A DNA stretch of 42,248 nucleotides, from NCBI GenBank assembly GCA_028277845.1, contig JANQFL010000076.1, forward strand, positions 1-42,248. The letters run 5' to 3'. The translations under genes and the position numbers were made by a program. Positions 1 through 8,736 of this stretch are shown here, piece after piece (the first letter of the stretch is position 1; every line of letters begins with the position of its first letter). This DNA comes from Sneathiellales bacterium (GTDB lineage Bacteria; Pseudomonadota; Alphaproteobacteria; JANQFL01). The notes below the pieces were generated by a model. The model worked only from the letters and a program-made list of their open reading frames with translations, did not search any database and was not told where the DNA came from.

Positions 1-120
1 CTTGAGCCCGCTGAACACCGCCACGTCGGTCCCAGCGCCGCCGTCGAGCACGTCGTCGCCAGCGCCGCCCTCAAGACGGTCGTCACCACCAAAACCAGAA
101 AGCGTGTCGGCAATCGCGCC
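1..120 (-). repeat. RTX repeat cluster at the window edge
   Basis: Residues about 2029-2068 of the RTX protein: L-S-G-F-G-G-D-D-R-L-E-G-G-A-G-D-D-V-L-D, then GGAGTDVAV. It follows the LamG-like domain. The remaining C-terminus and type I secretion signal lie to the left of the window. Confidence 0.85.
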
Positions 121-3100
121 GCCCAACAGCACGTCGGCCTGGGCCGTTGCCGCCAGAGCCGGATTCGGGCTGTCGGTCGTGACGTTGGTGGAATTCGTAT
201 TGTAGCCGGTGAAGTCGTTGCCCTGGCCGCTGGCATCGCTGCCGGTGCCTGCGCCGTTGTTGAAGTCGAGATGGAAGCCGTTGGTGCCGTATGTGCCGGT
301 GTATTCCTTGACCCGCCATGTACTCTGGTAGCTCTCGCCGAAATCGTCGGCCGTCAATGCGACGCCGTCGACGAAGTGCATGTCGGCCAACTGGCCATCG
401 AAATAGTGATCGTCCGTCGCGTCATAGCCCATGAACCGGCCGACGGCATGATCGTATGTCGAATTGATGTAACTCTCGAAGTTCTGAGCCGCTTGGGTGT
501 GCTCCGAGAAACTGGTGATCTGAACCCCGTCCATCCAGATGCGGATGCGGTCGGATGCCACTGCCTGCGTGGTATCGAACGAAACGACCAGGTTGTGCCA
601 GTTGGCCGTATCGGTGAACGTCGAGGTGGAGCGCAGGATCACGTCCTGCGTCCCGTTTTCGAACCCATAGACGACGATGGTGTTGTCGCCACCGAATTTG
701 ATGAAGAAGCCTTTGTCGCTGCCGGCCGAGGTCGGCCGGTTGCCGGCGTTGAAAATGAAGCCGTTGGTGGTGGAGATGCTGTCGCGCTTGAGCCAGGTCG
801 AGAACGACCAGGTCTTGCGGTTGCCCGCCGCGGACGGCGTGCGGACCAAATGTTCCTTACCTGTGGCCGTATAAGCCATCGATCCGGCGACGGTGTGACC
901 GAGGTCGCCGACCGCCAGGTTGACGGTCGCGATGGAGGCCCAGCCGCTGGCATCGGTGGCGCGGAAGGTAAAGGAATCGACGCCCCAGTAGCTGGTGTCC
1001 GGGGTATAGCTGTACGAGCCGTCGGTGTTGACCACCAGGGTGCCGTGGGCGACGTCCTGCTCGACCGCATAGGTCAGCGCGCCTTGCGCGTCCTGCGTCA
1101 GCAGCGTTCCGTTGAGCACCGTGTCGAGGGGCGTGTGCTGGGCATTGCCGAGCGCCGTGATGATGCCTTCCTGCGGCAGTTCCTGCTCGACGACCCCGCC
1201 GCCTTCGAAGATGACCTTCTCGACACCGTAAAGCGTATCGGTGCCGTCGTCGCCACCCGTCGCAACCTTGTCGCGGACAGTGAACTTGCCGCCACCGTAA
1301 TGGATGACTTCGTAGTCGGCCATGGCGCCGGCATAGACGACCTGGTCGAAGCCGCTGCCGCCATCGATGATGTCGTCGCCTTCCCCGCCGTACATGACAT
1401 CGTCGCCGGTGCCGCCGGAGAGCTCGTCCTCGCCGTCACCGCCGTACAGCGCATCCTCACCACCACCGCCAAAAAGCGTTGCGCCATCGACAGTTCCAGC
1501 GGACAGGGTATCCCGTCCGACGCCACCGATAACCATCTCGGCATTGATATCACTGATCGTCAGATCAACACCATAGACACCGTCGATGACCGCAACGTCA
1601 TCACCGGCTCCGGCATCGATCGCGGACCAGTGGTTGGTCGGATCGTAATCCTCGTTGTCGATATACAGGATATCGTTGCCGGCACCGCCGGTTAGACCAT
1701 CCTTGCCTGCACCGCCCTTGAGCAGGTCGTCTCCGTCGCCGCCCGTCAGTGTGTCGTTACCCGCACCACCTTCTAACCGGTCATTGTCCGCCGTGCCGGT
1801 GATCGTATCGTCGCCGCCGCTGCCGTCGATGACGACAGCCTCGGTCGAAGACGTCGACAATGTGTCATTGCCGTCGCTGCCAACCAGCGCCTCGGCATTG
1901 AGATCGGCCGAGAGATCGATCGTGACGCCGGCATCGCCTTCGACAATGACCACGTCATAGCCGTCACCGGCATCGACATTGGCGAGACTGTCGTCGCCGT
2001 CCATCACCAGGACATCGTCTCCGGCACCGCCGTACAACGTATCGCTGCCGGCGCCGCCGGTGAGCACATCGTCGCCGGCGCCGCCGGTCAGCGTGTCGTT
2101 GCCGGCGCCGCCGTCGAACATGGCGCCGCCTTCCGGGTTCTCGGGATCGCCCGAGGCCTGCACGGTCAGTGTATCGGCATCGTCCCCGCCGGTGAGGGAA
2201 TAGGCGACGCTGGGGTCGACCGATTGATTGAGAGTGGCGGACCCGACCGCGAAGTTGACGGATTGCCGGCCTTCGAAATCGATGCGCGCCAGATTTGGGT
2301 CGGTTTCATCGATCTTGAGGCCGTCCTTCTTGTAGGCGAAGGAGACGTTGTAGTAGCGGCCGTTCTGCGTCCTCTGTTGGCCCAATCGTGTGAAGAACGA
2401 CGAATCGGTGATCTTGTTGCCGCTCGCGTTCTGTTCGAACGCCATTCCGGCGACGTCGATCGCGGTGATCTCGAGGCGGTGCAAGGCGGCCAGTTCGCCC
2501 AGGTCGACCTGGCCGTTGTGGTCGCCGTCGACCCAGATGCGCACGTTCTCGAAATCCGTGTCGTCCTTGTCGAACACGCCGTCGGCATTGGTATCGAGCG
2601 TCGACATGGCGGCCGGGCCACCGGCCGGCGGCGAAGCGTCGAGGGTGAAGAATTCGTCCAGATCCTCGATCACGCCGTCATTATCCCGGTCGAGAACCAG
2701 GAAGCCGTCGGTCGAGCCAATCCAGCCCATCTGTTCGATGTAACCGTCGCCGTCATGGTCGTAGAGCGCGGCCGACAGGTCGGTCCGGATCATTCCGATG
2801 CCGTCACCGTCGATGTCGAAGACGACGAGTCCGTTGCTGAAAGCTATCTCGTCATCGTCGGAGAGAAACTCACTGTACTGTACCGCCTGCAATTCGACCG
2901 TGTCGGCCAGCCCTTCGACCAAGGCATAGACGCTGCCGTCGGCGAAGCGCACGGCTTCCAGGCGTTTGTTGCTGTCAGTCCAGTTCCTGACCGTGACGAC
3001 ATCCGTGAGTTGGTCGAGGGCGGTCGTCGTGTCCCCGTCGGCCCGGATGCCGATCTTCAGATCGTCACCCTGCAGTTCGAGAACCACCTCGTCGACGTCA

Positions 3101-6100
3101 ATACCGGCGCCGAGTTCGAGGGTGTCGCCACCGGCATCGTCCTGCACGATGACGATGCTGGGCACCTGCTGGGTTTCCGTGCTCTCGTACACCCAGCCGT
3201 CCTCGGCCCACGCACCTTGTCCGCCGTTGGCTTCGGGATCGTAGACCGGCAACCACGCCCCGTTCTTGTGATATTCGGCGGTCGTGCCTTCGCCCCGGTA
3301 ATCGTACAGAACCTGGCCGCCGGTATCGTTTACCGCCCATTGGCGGACGGTGACCTGTACGTCCTGGAGCTGTTCTTCCTCGTGGCTGGCCTCGTCGATG
3401 ATGGTGTCCGAGCCGTCGCCGCGGGCATACACATAGGTATCGTCGCCCGCACCACCTTCCAGCGTATCGGTACCGGTACCACCGGCCAGGATATCGGCGC
3501 CGTCGACGCCCGTGACGGAATCGTCGCCGGCACCGGCCAGCAGGACATCGTCCTCAATATCGCCTGCCAGGACATCGTCGCCGGCCGTACCCTTGGTCAG
3601 CAGTCCGTATTTGCCGCCGATGAAACTATCCGACGCCGAAGCTTGATCGACGTTGATGGCTTCGGCCCGGGCCTTGATATCGACCCAGTCGTACCGGGAT
3701 TCCGAGCGCAGCTTGACCGTGACGTTGTCCGGCTCGAGCATGGGATAGAGTTTGATCGAATCGGCAAACACCAGCGCCTCGACCCGGTTCGCCTCGGTCG
3801 TCCAGCCGGTGATACGGATCTTGTCCGTGAGCTGGGCCATGGCCGTGGTGGTGTCGCCGACGGCGCGCACGCCGATCAACAGCTCCGCGCCATCGAGTTC
3901 GAGCAGCAGATTGCCGGGCTGCACGCCCGGCCCGAACAGCAGTTCGTCGTCGCCCGACGTGTCGCTGATGGTGTCGATGCCGTCGCCGCGTTCGTAATAG
4001 TACCGGTCGTCGCCCGCGCCGCCGTTCAGCGTGTGGGCGCCCGCGCCGGCCATGAACAGATCGCCATCGCCCGTGCCGGCCAGGGTGCCCGTGCCGGTAA
4101 TGGCATTGGCCAAGCCGGCCAGCGCGACCTGCATGCCGCCGGTCAGGCGAACCGCCTCAATCTTTTGGGTGTCGTCGGTCCAGTTCTGGATGGTGATCTT
4201 GTCGGTCAAACTGGTCATCGGCGTGGTCGTGTCGCCGTTGGCGCGCACGCCGATCAGCAGGTCGTTGCCGCTGGATTCGATCAGCAGATCACTGAGATCG
4301 ATGCCCGCGCCGAACTGCAGAATGTCGCTTCCGGCGTCGACGCCTTCTTCCGGAGAAGCGTCGGATATGGTGTCGGCACCGTCGCCGCGGTCGAAATAAT
4401 AGATGTCGTCGCCTTCGCCGCCCTGCAGCGTATCGTTGCCGGCCTCGCCGACCAGAACATCGTTACCCAAACCGCCGGTAATGGTGTCGTCGCCGGCACC
4501 GCCGAGGATGACATCGTTGTCTTGTTCGCCCGAGTGTGTCTCGGAACCAGGCGTTCCCTCCTGCCGCGCGAAACTGTCGCCGAAGTTGGTGAGGAACTGT
4601 TCGCGCGCTTCGGCCGCACTGATCGTCAACAGATCGGCCACGGCGTTGTCGGACGCCGTCGGCTGCTGCTCGTCGGCCTCGTCGAGCGCTGTCATATACA
4701 GTGTCGTGTTGTCGGCATAAATGCCGTAGTGAGACGCGATGTCGAGGTCCTCGCTCAAAACCGCAAGCGTGGAGGCCGTGCTGTTCTTCAGCGCCCGCTT
4801 CATGAAGCGGTCGCCACCCTCGATCTCGACCTTCGATGCTTGCTCGATCACACCCTTTTCGATCGCCGCTTCCGGCGTCGAGAACAAGACACGGCCCTGC
4901 AAACTGCTGCCGCCCGGTGCCTGGACCGGCAACACGGGCTGATAATGATAGTGATTGGTACCGTCGCCGTCGGTGTAGTGGCCGTAGAAGAAATTGGCGC
5001 TGTCGGTCAACGGTTGACGAACGACACCGCCAACGCTGCCAAGGACGAGGTTCAGCGAGTCGTGCGCCATGGTGGCCATCTGTTTGGCCAGTGCCGGACT
5101 TCCATTGTCCTGCGAATAATAATCGTTGGGGCTGACTTCGACCGTTCCGTCGGCTGTCACGTTGACCTTGTGTCCAGCTCGGGCATAGTCCTTGTCGGCA
5201 AACAGGCTGCCGATGAGGCCACCGATGGTCGAGCCAATGAACGATCCCATAAAGGCGCCGATGAAGGTGCCGCCCAATAAAAATGTAAAGACGGCCGAAC
5301 CTATTTGCGAACCAATCGGATCCAATTTGTCGCCGAAAATCATCGTCGCGAGTTGGGAACCCGCAAACGATGCTATCATTCCGGAACCAATATTCTTGAT
5401 CGAAGCCGCAAGGTCTGGCGCTTGCGCAATCACAGCCCCATCGACATCAACGATAATTTTGGCACCAAAAAATTTCGCAGTTTCCGGCGTTATTAGGAAT
5501 TGATTAGCGTTGTAGACTGCGGCAGCTATTGTCCCACTAATCTGCTGGGCAATGACGCCACCGGCTATCTCGACACCAAGCCGGGCAATGGGAGACTCAA
5601 TCTCTAGCCGGTCAACTAGGAATGCGGCGAGTTGTTGGCCACCAACATTGACTGCGTTCTTAAGTAAAGCTGCGCCAAACCGGGTGTGCAGGTGGTCCCA
5701 TTGAAAGCCGATGTTGTCGTCCCAGGCGACGTCGTTGAAGCTACGCTCAAGATACTCACCGACCAATCCACCGACCGCTGAACCGGCCGCCGACTGCACG
5801 ATGCTGAGCGCCGGGTTGTCGCTGCCGAACAAGTTGGCGATCTGGCTGCCGATGGCCGAGCCGATTTGGCCGCCGACGCCTTGGGGTACGAAGAGAGAAC
5901 TGTTGTGGACCCGGATGCCGCCGGCGACGTAGGTGTGGTAGCCCTCGACGGTGAAATTGTAGACCGTGTAGCGGCGTTTGGATTTGTCCTGCGGGGGTTG
6001 CAGGGCGGCTTTGGCGACGCGGTCCCGGTGGCGCTTTGCGGCATCATCCAGGGAGCCGAACACGCCGTCGGCGCTGAGAAAGCGGATCTGGCCCAGGCCG

Positions 6101-6204
6101 GGGACCGGGCGGTCGGGCGCTGTGGGCGGAGTCTCGGGCGTGATCGCCTCGCCCAGAAAAATCGCACGGGTAAAGTCGTTTACGGCTACGTTCTGTTTTG
6201 ACAC
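1..6204 (-). CDS. Giant RTX calcium-binding protein with N-terminal Hint-C motif (C-terminus off window)
   Basis: Open from a GTG at 6204 to the left edge (2068 codons), with an in-frame TAA 27 nt upstream and a GGGG-rich SD just before the GTG. Order seen: Hint C-terminal motif (residues 79-102, ending V-H-N-S); hydrophobic Gly-rich segments with GxxxG spacing (about 300-340), resembling pore-forming regions; GGxGxDx nonapeptide clusters (about 563-600, 700-745, 871-928, 1367-1405, 1469-1515, 1560-1625, 2020-2068); three modules like the haemolysin-related domain PF06594, each containing TDK/TDV and NW/GW-T motifs; EF-hand-like DxDGDG stretches (about 1126-1245); a VCBS/cadherin-like domain (about 1672-1775); and a LamG-like domain (about 1782-1985) with the YGTNGFHLDF motif common in phage tail proteins. 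RTX proteins are exported by type I systems and fold on Ca2+ outside the cell. The exporter genes lie upstream and a HlyC-type acyltransferase sits immediately 5'. The secretion signal would be off window. Target and toxicity are not shown. Confidence 0.93.
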   Translation of the reverse strand, partial: MSKQNVAVNDFTRAIFLGEAITPETPPTAPDRPVPGLGQIRFLSADGVFGSLDDAAKRHRDRVAKAALQPPQDKSKRRYTVYNFTVEGYHTYVAGGIRVHNSSLFVPQGVGGQIGSAIGSQIANLFGSDNPALSIVQSAAGSAVGGLVGEYLERSFNDVAWDDNIGFQWDHLHTRFGAALLKNAVNVGGQQLAAFLVDRLEIESPIARLGVEIAGGVIAQQISGTIAAAVYNANQFLITPETAKFFGAKIIVDVDGAVIAQAPDLAASIKNIGSGMIASFAGSQLATMIFGDKLDPIGSQIGSAVFTFLLGGTFIGAFMGSFIGSTIGGLIGSLFADKDYARAGHKVNVTADGTVEVSPNDYYSQDNGSPALAKQMATMAHDSLNLVLGSVGGVVRQPLTDSANFFYGHYTDGDGTNHYHYQPVLPVQAPGGSSLQGRVLFSTPEAAIEKGVIEQASKVEIEGGDRFMKRALKNSTASTLAVLSEDLDIASHYGIYADNTTLYMTALDEADEQQPTASDNAVADLLTISAAEAREQFLTNFGDSFARQEGTPGSETHSGEQDNDVILGGAGDDTITGGLGNDVLVGEAGNDTLQGGEGDDIYYFDRGDGADTISDASPEEGVDAGSDILQFGAGIDLSDLLIESSGNDLLIGVRANGDTTTPMTSLTDKITIQNWTDDTQKIEAVRLTGGMQVALAGLANAITGTGTLAGTGDGDLFMAGAGAHTLNGGAGDDRYYYERGDGIDTISDTSGDDELLFGPGVQPGNLLLELDGAELLIGVRAVGDTTTAMAQLTDKIRITGWTTEANRVEALVFADSIKLYPMLEPDNVTVKLRSESRYDWVDIKARAEAINVDQASASDSFIGGKYGLLTKGTAGDDVLAGDIEDDVLLAGAGDDSVTGVDGADILAGGTGTDTLEGGAGDDTYVYARGDGSDTIIDEASHEEEQLQDVQVTVRQWAVNDTGGQVLYDYRGEGTTAEYHKNGAWLPVYDPEANGGQGAWAEDGWVYESTETQQVPSIVIVQDDAGGDTLELGAGIDVDEVVLELQGDDLKIGIRADGDTTTALDQLTDVVTVRNWTDSNKRLEAVRFADGSVYALVEGLADTVELQAVQYSEFLSDDDEIAFSNGLVVFDIDGDGIGMIRTDLSAALYDHDGDGYIEQMGWIGSTDGFLVLDRDNDGVIEDLDEFFTLDASPPAGGPAAMSTLDTNADGVFDKDDTDFENVRIWVDGDHNGQVDLGELAALHRLEITAIDVAGMAFEQNASGNKITDSSFFTRLGQQRTQNGRYYNVSFAYKKDGLKIDETDPNLARIDFEGRQSVNFAVGSATLNQSVDPSVAYSLTGGDDADTLTVQASGDPENPEGGAMFDGGAGNDTLTGGAGDDVLTGGAGSDTLYGGAGDDVLVMDGDDSLANVDAGDGYDVVIVEGDAGVTIDLSADLNAEALVGSDGNDTLSTSSTEAVVIDGSGGDDTITGTADNDRLEGGAGNDTLTGGDGDDLLKGGAGKDGLTGGAGNDILYIDNEDYDPTNHWSAIDAGAGDDVAVIDGVYGVDLTISDINAEMVIGGVGRDTLSAGTVDGATLFGGGGEDALYGGDGEDELSGGTGDDVMYGGEGDDIIDGGSGFDQVVYAGAMADYEVIHYGGGKFTVRDKVATGGDDGTDTLYGVEKVIFEGGGVVEQELPQEGIITALGNAQHTPLDTVLNGTLLTQDAQGALTYAVEQDVAHGTLVVNTDGSYSYTPDTSYWGVDSFTFRATDASGWASIATVNLAVGDLGHTVAGSMAYTATGKEHLVRTPSAAGNRKTWSFSTWLKRDSISTTNGFIFNAGNRPTSAGSDKGFFIKFGGDNTIVVYGFENGTQDVILRSTSTFTDTANWHNLVVSFDTTQAVASDRIRIWMDGVQITSFSEHTQAAQNFESYINSTYDHAVGRFMGYDATDDHYFDGQLADMHFVDGVALTADDFGESYQSTWRVKEYTGTYGTNGFHLDFNNGAGTGSDASGQGNDFTGYNTNSTNVTTDSPNPALAATAQADVLLGGAIADTLSGFGGDDRLEGGAGDDVLDGGAGTDVAVFSGLK
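1330..1800 (-). repeat. Two further RTX repeat clusters
   Basis: Residues about 1469-1625 of the RTX protein. The first block has GGAGNDTLT, GGDGDDLLK and GGAGKDGLT units. The second has GGGGEDALY, GGDGEDELS, GGTGDDVMY and GGEGDDIID units. They are separated by an Asp-rich DNEDYD stretch and a block homologous to the INAEMVIGG / LNAEALVGS spacers. Confidence 0.88.
1990..2119 (-). repeat. RTX nonapeptide repeat cluster (GGAGNDTLT type)
   Basis: Residues about 1362-1405 of the RTX protein: consecutive GGAGNDTLT, GGAGDDVLT, GGAGSDTLY, GGAGDDVLV units. This is the most regular beta-roll block in the window and lies after the EF-hand-like region. Confidence 0.9.
3421..3593 (-). repeat. RTX nonapeptide repeat cluster (third block)
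   Basis: Residues about 871-928 of the RTX protein: AGAGDDSVT, GGTGTDTLE and GGAGDDTYV-type units, ending in the Y-x-Y-x-R-G-D-G-x-D-T-I motif that also ends the other blocks. Predicted beta-roll. Confidence 0.88.
4405..4518 (-). repeat. RTX nonapeptide repeat cluster (first block)
   Basis: Residues 563-600 of the RTX protein. Four to five consecutive GGxGxDxLx nonapeptides (for example GGAGDDTIT, GEAGNDTLQ) predict a Ca2+-binding parallel beta-roll. A PF06594-like module follows directly. Confidence 0.9.
5896..5970 (-). other. Hint/intein C-terminal splicing motif at the start of the RTX protein
   Basis: Residues 79-103 of the RTX protein. It reads Y-T-V-Y-N-F-T-V-E, then H90-T-Y-V-A-G-G, then V-H100-N101-S102. 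This matches intein/Hint blocks F and G: the beta-strand YNFxV, the block F His, the penultimate His, the terminal Asn and a +1 Ser. No Hint N-terminal block A (catalytic Cys) occurs in the 78 residues upstream, so the domain is half present in this ORF. A matching N-half is in the gene at 7379-8719. Confidence 0.85.
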
Positions 6205-6280
6205 CTGATCCCCCAAAGCGTCGTCGTGTTATGTCGTGCGGCCGTGAGGCCGAACTATGTCTATGGCGCAGGCAACCCGG

Positions 6281-6784
6281 TCACTCCCAGGTAATGATGC
6301 GGGCCTGGCCCGTGGCTGTCGGCAAGGTGGTTTTCGGTTTCTGGCCGGCGAAGACGGTTTCCATCATCTCTTTCTTGGCCAGGTCGGCGCCGCCGAAGGG
6401 AAACAGCATGTCCATCACCCACAGCCGGTCGCCCGACTTCCAGTCCTGCGGCGCCAGCTTGTTGACGCCGCTCTCCAGCATGCGCTTCTCGACCTCTTCC
6501 GAGAGATAGGCCCAGGTGGCCAATCCGACCGGCATGCCCTTGTCGCGCCACAGTCGGAACTGGCCCAGCGCGATCGGCGGCATCAGCGCCCATTCCAGGT
6601 CGACGAGGAACAGATGCTTGTGGGTCGGCACCTGGGTCATCAGCCAGACCCCGTGGCCCATAGCCTCGACCTTGTCCAGGGACTGCGGCGGCGGCTGGCC
6701 CTGCTCGGGTTGTCCGGCCGCGGCGCCGTTGCCGCGGTCTTCCGTTTGGGCAGCATCGCCGCCGTTGCTCGTTTTCTTGGTCAT
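6281..6784 (-). CDS. RTX toxin-activating lysine acyltransferase (HlyC family)
   Basis: A 167-residue protein matching the HlyC/toxin-activating lysine acyltransferase family (PF02794), which moves a fatty acyl group from acyl-ACP to internal lysines of an RTX protoxin in the cytoplasm. The family core is present: a Trp-rich start with P-T-H55 (the catalytic His in HlyC P-L-H), then D-W-x-S-G-D-R-L-W-V-M-D125 and P-F-G, aligning with HlyC catalytic Asp92 in its DW-SGDRKWFIDWIAPFG region. Length fits the family (about 150-170). I chose the ATG at 6784 because GGAAG lies 8 nt upstream; an in-frame ATG at 6826 has no evident SD. It lies 76 nt upstream of the RTX gene, its presumed substrate. Canonical order is C-A-B-D; here C-A are separated from B-D by an insert. 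Confidence 0.88.
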   Translation of the reverse strand: MTKKTSNGGDAAQTEDRGNGAAAGQPEQGQPPPQSLDKVEAMGHGVWLMTQVPTHKHLFLVDLEWALMPPIALGQFRLWRDKGMPVGLATWAYLSEEVEKRMLESGVNKLAPQDWKSGDRLWVMDMLFPFGGADLAKKEMMETVFAGQKPKTTLPTATGQARIITWE

Positions 6785-7378
6785 CGTGATGTCTTCCGTC
6801 TCGGTTCCGGGGGATGTCATGCTCATGGCGTACTAAGGACTCCACGCAACGCCATGGCCGACGCTACCCCGTCCGGCAACGGCAGAGCAATCGGTGGCTT
6901 GGATCGTTATGGATAATTCGGGTGCTGCAACTGCGGCGGGAGGCAAGGAACTTCCAGGAATGACGCTGGTCGACAAACGTGAAAGTCCAGGTTCGGAATC
7001 GGCGGACGGCCTGAATACGCCTCTCGCCGCCGCTTCGCCTACCGTTGGACGCCCAAAAACGCTACGCACCATCCCCCTGGATTTCCCTTCTTCGCTCTCT
7101 GGCGTTTCGGGTCACTATGGCAATCTGTTAACCATACCGACGCTCCCGCAAGGAAGGTACTCCACGCGACATACACACGCAACTTTTTAGTGACTATTTA
7201 GATCGCAATATCACCAAAACGACACAAACGGCAAAGTTGCATCGCGGTCTACGCACAAATGAGGCTGATGTTGCCGCGAAGACAGCGTCTCCTAAGGCCT
7301 CGCCACTTCCGGGCGAAATAAAACGGAGCGCCCGCGATATGCAGGCGCCCCGCTCGCAACTCATCATGGAAGTTGTGG
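6785..7378. other. Intergenic stretch between acyltransferase and SleB-Hint genes
   Basis: About 590 bases without a convincing gene. Short open frames on both strands lack an SD and any recognisable motif. It contains the terminator of the upstream gene (7315-7351) and must hold the acyltransferase/RTX promoter, which I could not pin down. It could also hold eroded remains of a Hint middle segment, but no motif supports that. Confidence 0.5.
7315..7351 (-). terminator. Rho-independent terminator after the SleB-Hint gene
   Basis: On the minus strand GGGGCGCC (7351-7344) pairs with GGCGCTCC (7332-7325), an 8-bp stem with one G-U, around an 11-nt loop. It is followed by CGTTTTATTTC. It begins 28 nt after the stop codon at 7379, so the Hint-N gene and the acyltransferase/RTX genes are probably separate transcripts. 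Confidence 0.7.
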
Positions 7379-8719
7379 TCAATGCAGCGTATTGCCGGCC
7401 TTCTTCCGTGACGCCGCAGCCGTGACCCGGGCGCCGGTACGGTCGTTCCAAGAGGCGCCGGTGACGGCGTCGATGCGGGCCGGTTCGGCCATGGCGTCGG
7501 GATCGGAATAGAGTTCGTCGAGGGTCAGGCCGCTTTTCTTAAGCACGTAGTCTTCGGGTTTGGGCAACCCGCCGAACCAGTAGAGCGGATGCGACGCTTC
7601 GCCGTCCTTGGCCACCAGGCCGTCGGGCTGCAGCGCGTAGCCTTCCTGCTCCAGGCTTTCCAGCACCGAGGTAGTGTTGCCATCATCGGTCAGCAGCAGC
7701 GTGCCGGCGCGGATGCGGCCGCGCTTGAGGTCGGCTGTTGATTCGTCGGGTGTGTAGGCAACCTCGACAAAGCGGTCGCCCTCACTGCCCACCGGGCAGT
7801 TGGTGGCGGCACGGATCAGCTTGCCGTCCCGGTCGACGACGGCGCCGTCGTCGCGGATGATATCGAACAAAGGCCGGTGTTGGCCTTCGTACGGCCCATC
7901 GCCGCACAAAGTGACGTGGCCAGGCGTCACCATCAGGCCGTGAAAGTCGAGAATGGTGGAGACGGTGTTTGTGAAAGTCTGGGTCACCGGGGAGGGCTTG
8001 AGAGCGGCGCGGCCCTTCGCCTCGCAGTCGTCGTAAGCGAGGATCTCGTCCCCTACCAAAACTTCTTCAACGGATTTATTGGAACCATCTGCCATGTCGA
8101 TCAACGTTCCGGCACCAAAGCAATAAGGGGGCTTTATTGCGGGTATCGGCGGCAGCATACTTGGATCAAATGTATGTTGATTTCCTTGATACTCCAAAAC
8201 ATGTAGCCTAGGTTCCGGATCAAGGTTGTGATTGCCGAAAACATGAGTTTCCGAATTACTTTTTAAATTACCATTTTGATCGTATGGACTATCCCCAACG
8301 ATCAAACGATTATGCATCCCCCTTCCCCAACTATTCCAAGCTGATTGAGCATGAGGAATTGTCGGGTTTATGTAATGCGTAGCATTTCCAATAATTGATG
8401 CGCCACCGTTTACCCTATTGATTATGTGATTTTCCACCACTGTGTAGACGTATGAGTTGGCTGGTGGCAGGTTCCGCCAATCTCCACCATGATTAATCAC
8501 GGGCTCATATTGGTACGGCTTGTTAATCACGCTTTGGATGTCATTCCCATACCAACCTTGAGCTGCAACTCTATTCAAAACAGAATCAACGATACTTCCA
8601 AATGCAATAGTTGGTGCAACACCTACATTGACAAGGCTCAATGCTTCAGCTTGCGCTAATCTGGCCAGTGCATCTACATCTGTTGATGTAATGTTAACTC
8701 TTAACGCGTGATTAACCAT
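7379..8719 (-). CDS. SleB-type cell wall hydrolase domain fused to an N-terminal Hint half
   Basis: 446 residues; ATG preceded by GGAG 7 nt upstream and 17 nt after the previous gene. Residues about 14-165 resemble the SleB/CwlJ hydrolase family (PF07486): Glu25 in L-A-Q-A-E-A-L at the catalytic Glu position, V-L-N-R-V, the ATHYINP motif and HVFGNHN. These enzymes cleave peptidoglycan. At residue 200 a Hint N-block A begins (C200-F-G-A-G-T-L-I-D-M-A-D-G, then V-G-D-E-I-L-A-Y-D), with block B T-P-G-H268 further on. No YNFxV...HN C-block occurs before the stop, so the Hint domain is incomplete here. Base composition changes sharply: the hydrolase part (above about 8100) is AT-rich, the Hint part GC-rich, suggesting domain shuffling at the Hint border. 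Without the C-half, autoproteolysis in cis is unlikely. Known: Hint domains release C-terminal cargo. Function here is inferred. Confidence 0.78.
   Translation of the reverse strand: MVNHALRVNITSTDVDALARLAQAEALSLVNVGVAPTIAFGSIVDSVLNRVAAQGWYGNDIQSVINKPYQYEPVINHGGDWRNLPPANSYVYTVVENHIINRVNGGASIIGNATHYINPTIPHAQSAWNSWGRGMHNRLIVGDSPYDQNGNLKSNSETHVFGNHNLDPEPRLHVLEYQGNQHTFDPSMLPPIPAIKPPYCFGAGTLIDMADGSNKSVEEVLVGDEILAYDDCEAKGRAALKPSPVTQTFTNTVSTILDFHGLMVTPGHVTLCGDGPYEGQHRPLFDIIRDDGAVVDRDGKLIRAATNCPVGSEGDRFVEVAYTPDESTADLKRGRIRAGTLLLTDDGNTTSVLESLEQEGYALQPDGLVAKDGEASHPLYWFGGLPKPEDYVLKKSGLTLDELYSDPDAMAEPARIDAVTGASWNDRTGARVTAAASRKKAGNTLH
7780..8122 (-). other. Hint/intein N-terminal half (blocks A and B)
   Basis: Residues 200 to about 313 of the SleB-Hint protein. 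Block A starts with nucleophile Cys200 (C-F-G-A-G-T-L-I-D) and is followed by the E-V-L-V-G-D-E-I-L strand. Block B is T-P-G-H268. This is the standard start of alphaproteobacterial Hint domains. The C-terminal F/G blocks expected 100-200 residues later are missing from this ORF. Confidence 0.82.
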
Positions 8720-8736
8720 TTTCTACTCCGATTTTT

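Noticed and set aside
2224-5280. A long open plus-strand frame (about 1018 codons) opposite the RTX gene
   Set aside because: It is the complement of GC-rich, periodic RTX codons. The minus-strand frame has clear RTX, PF06594-like and EF-hand motifs and an unbroken reading frame; the plus frame shows no recognisable domain.
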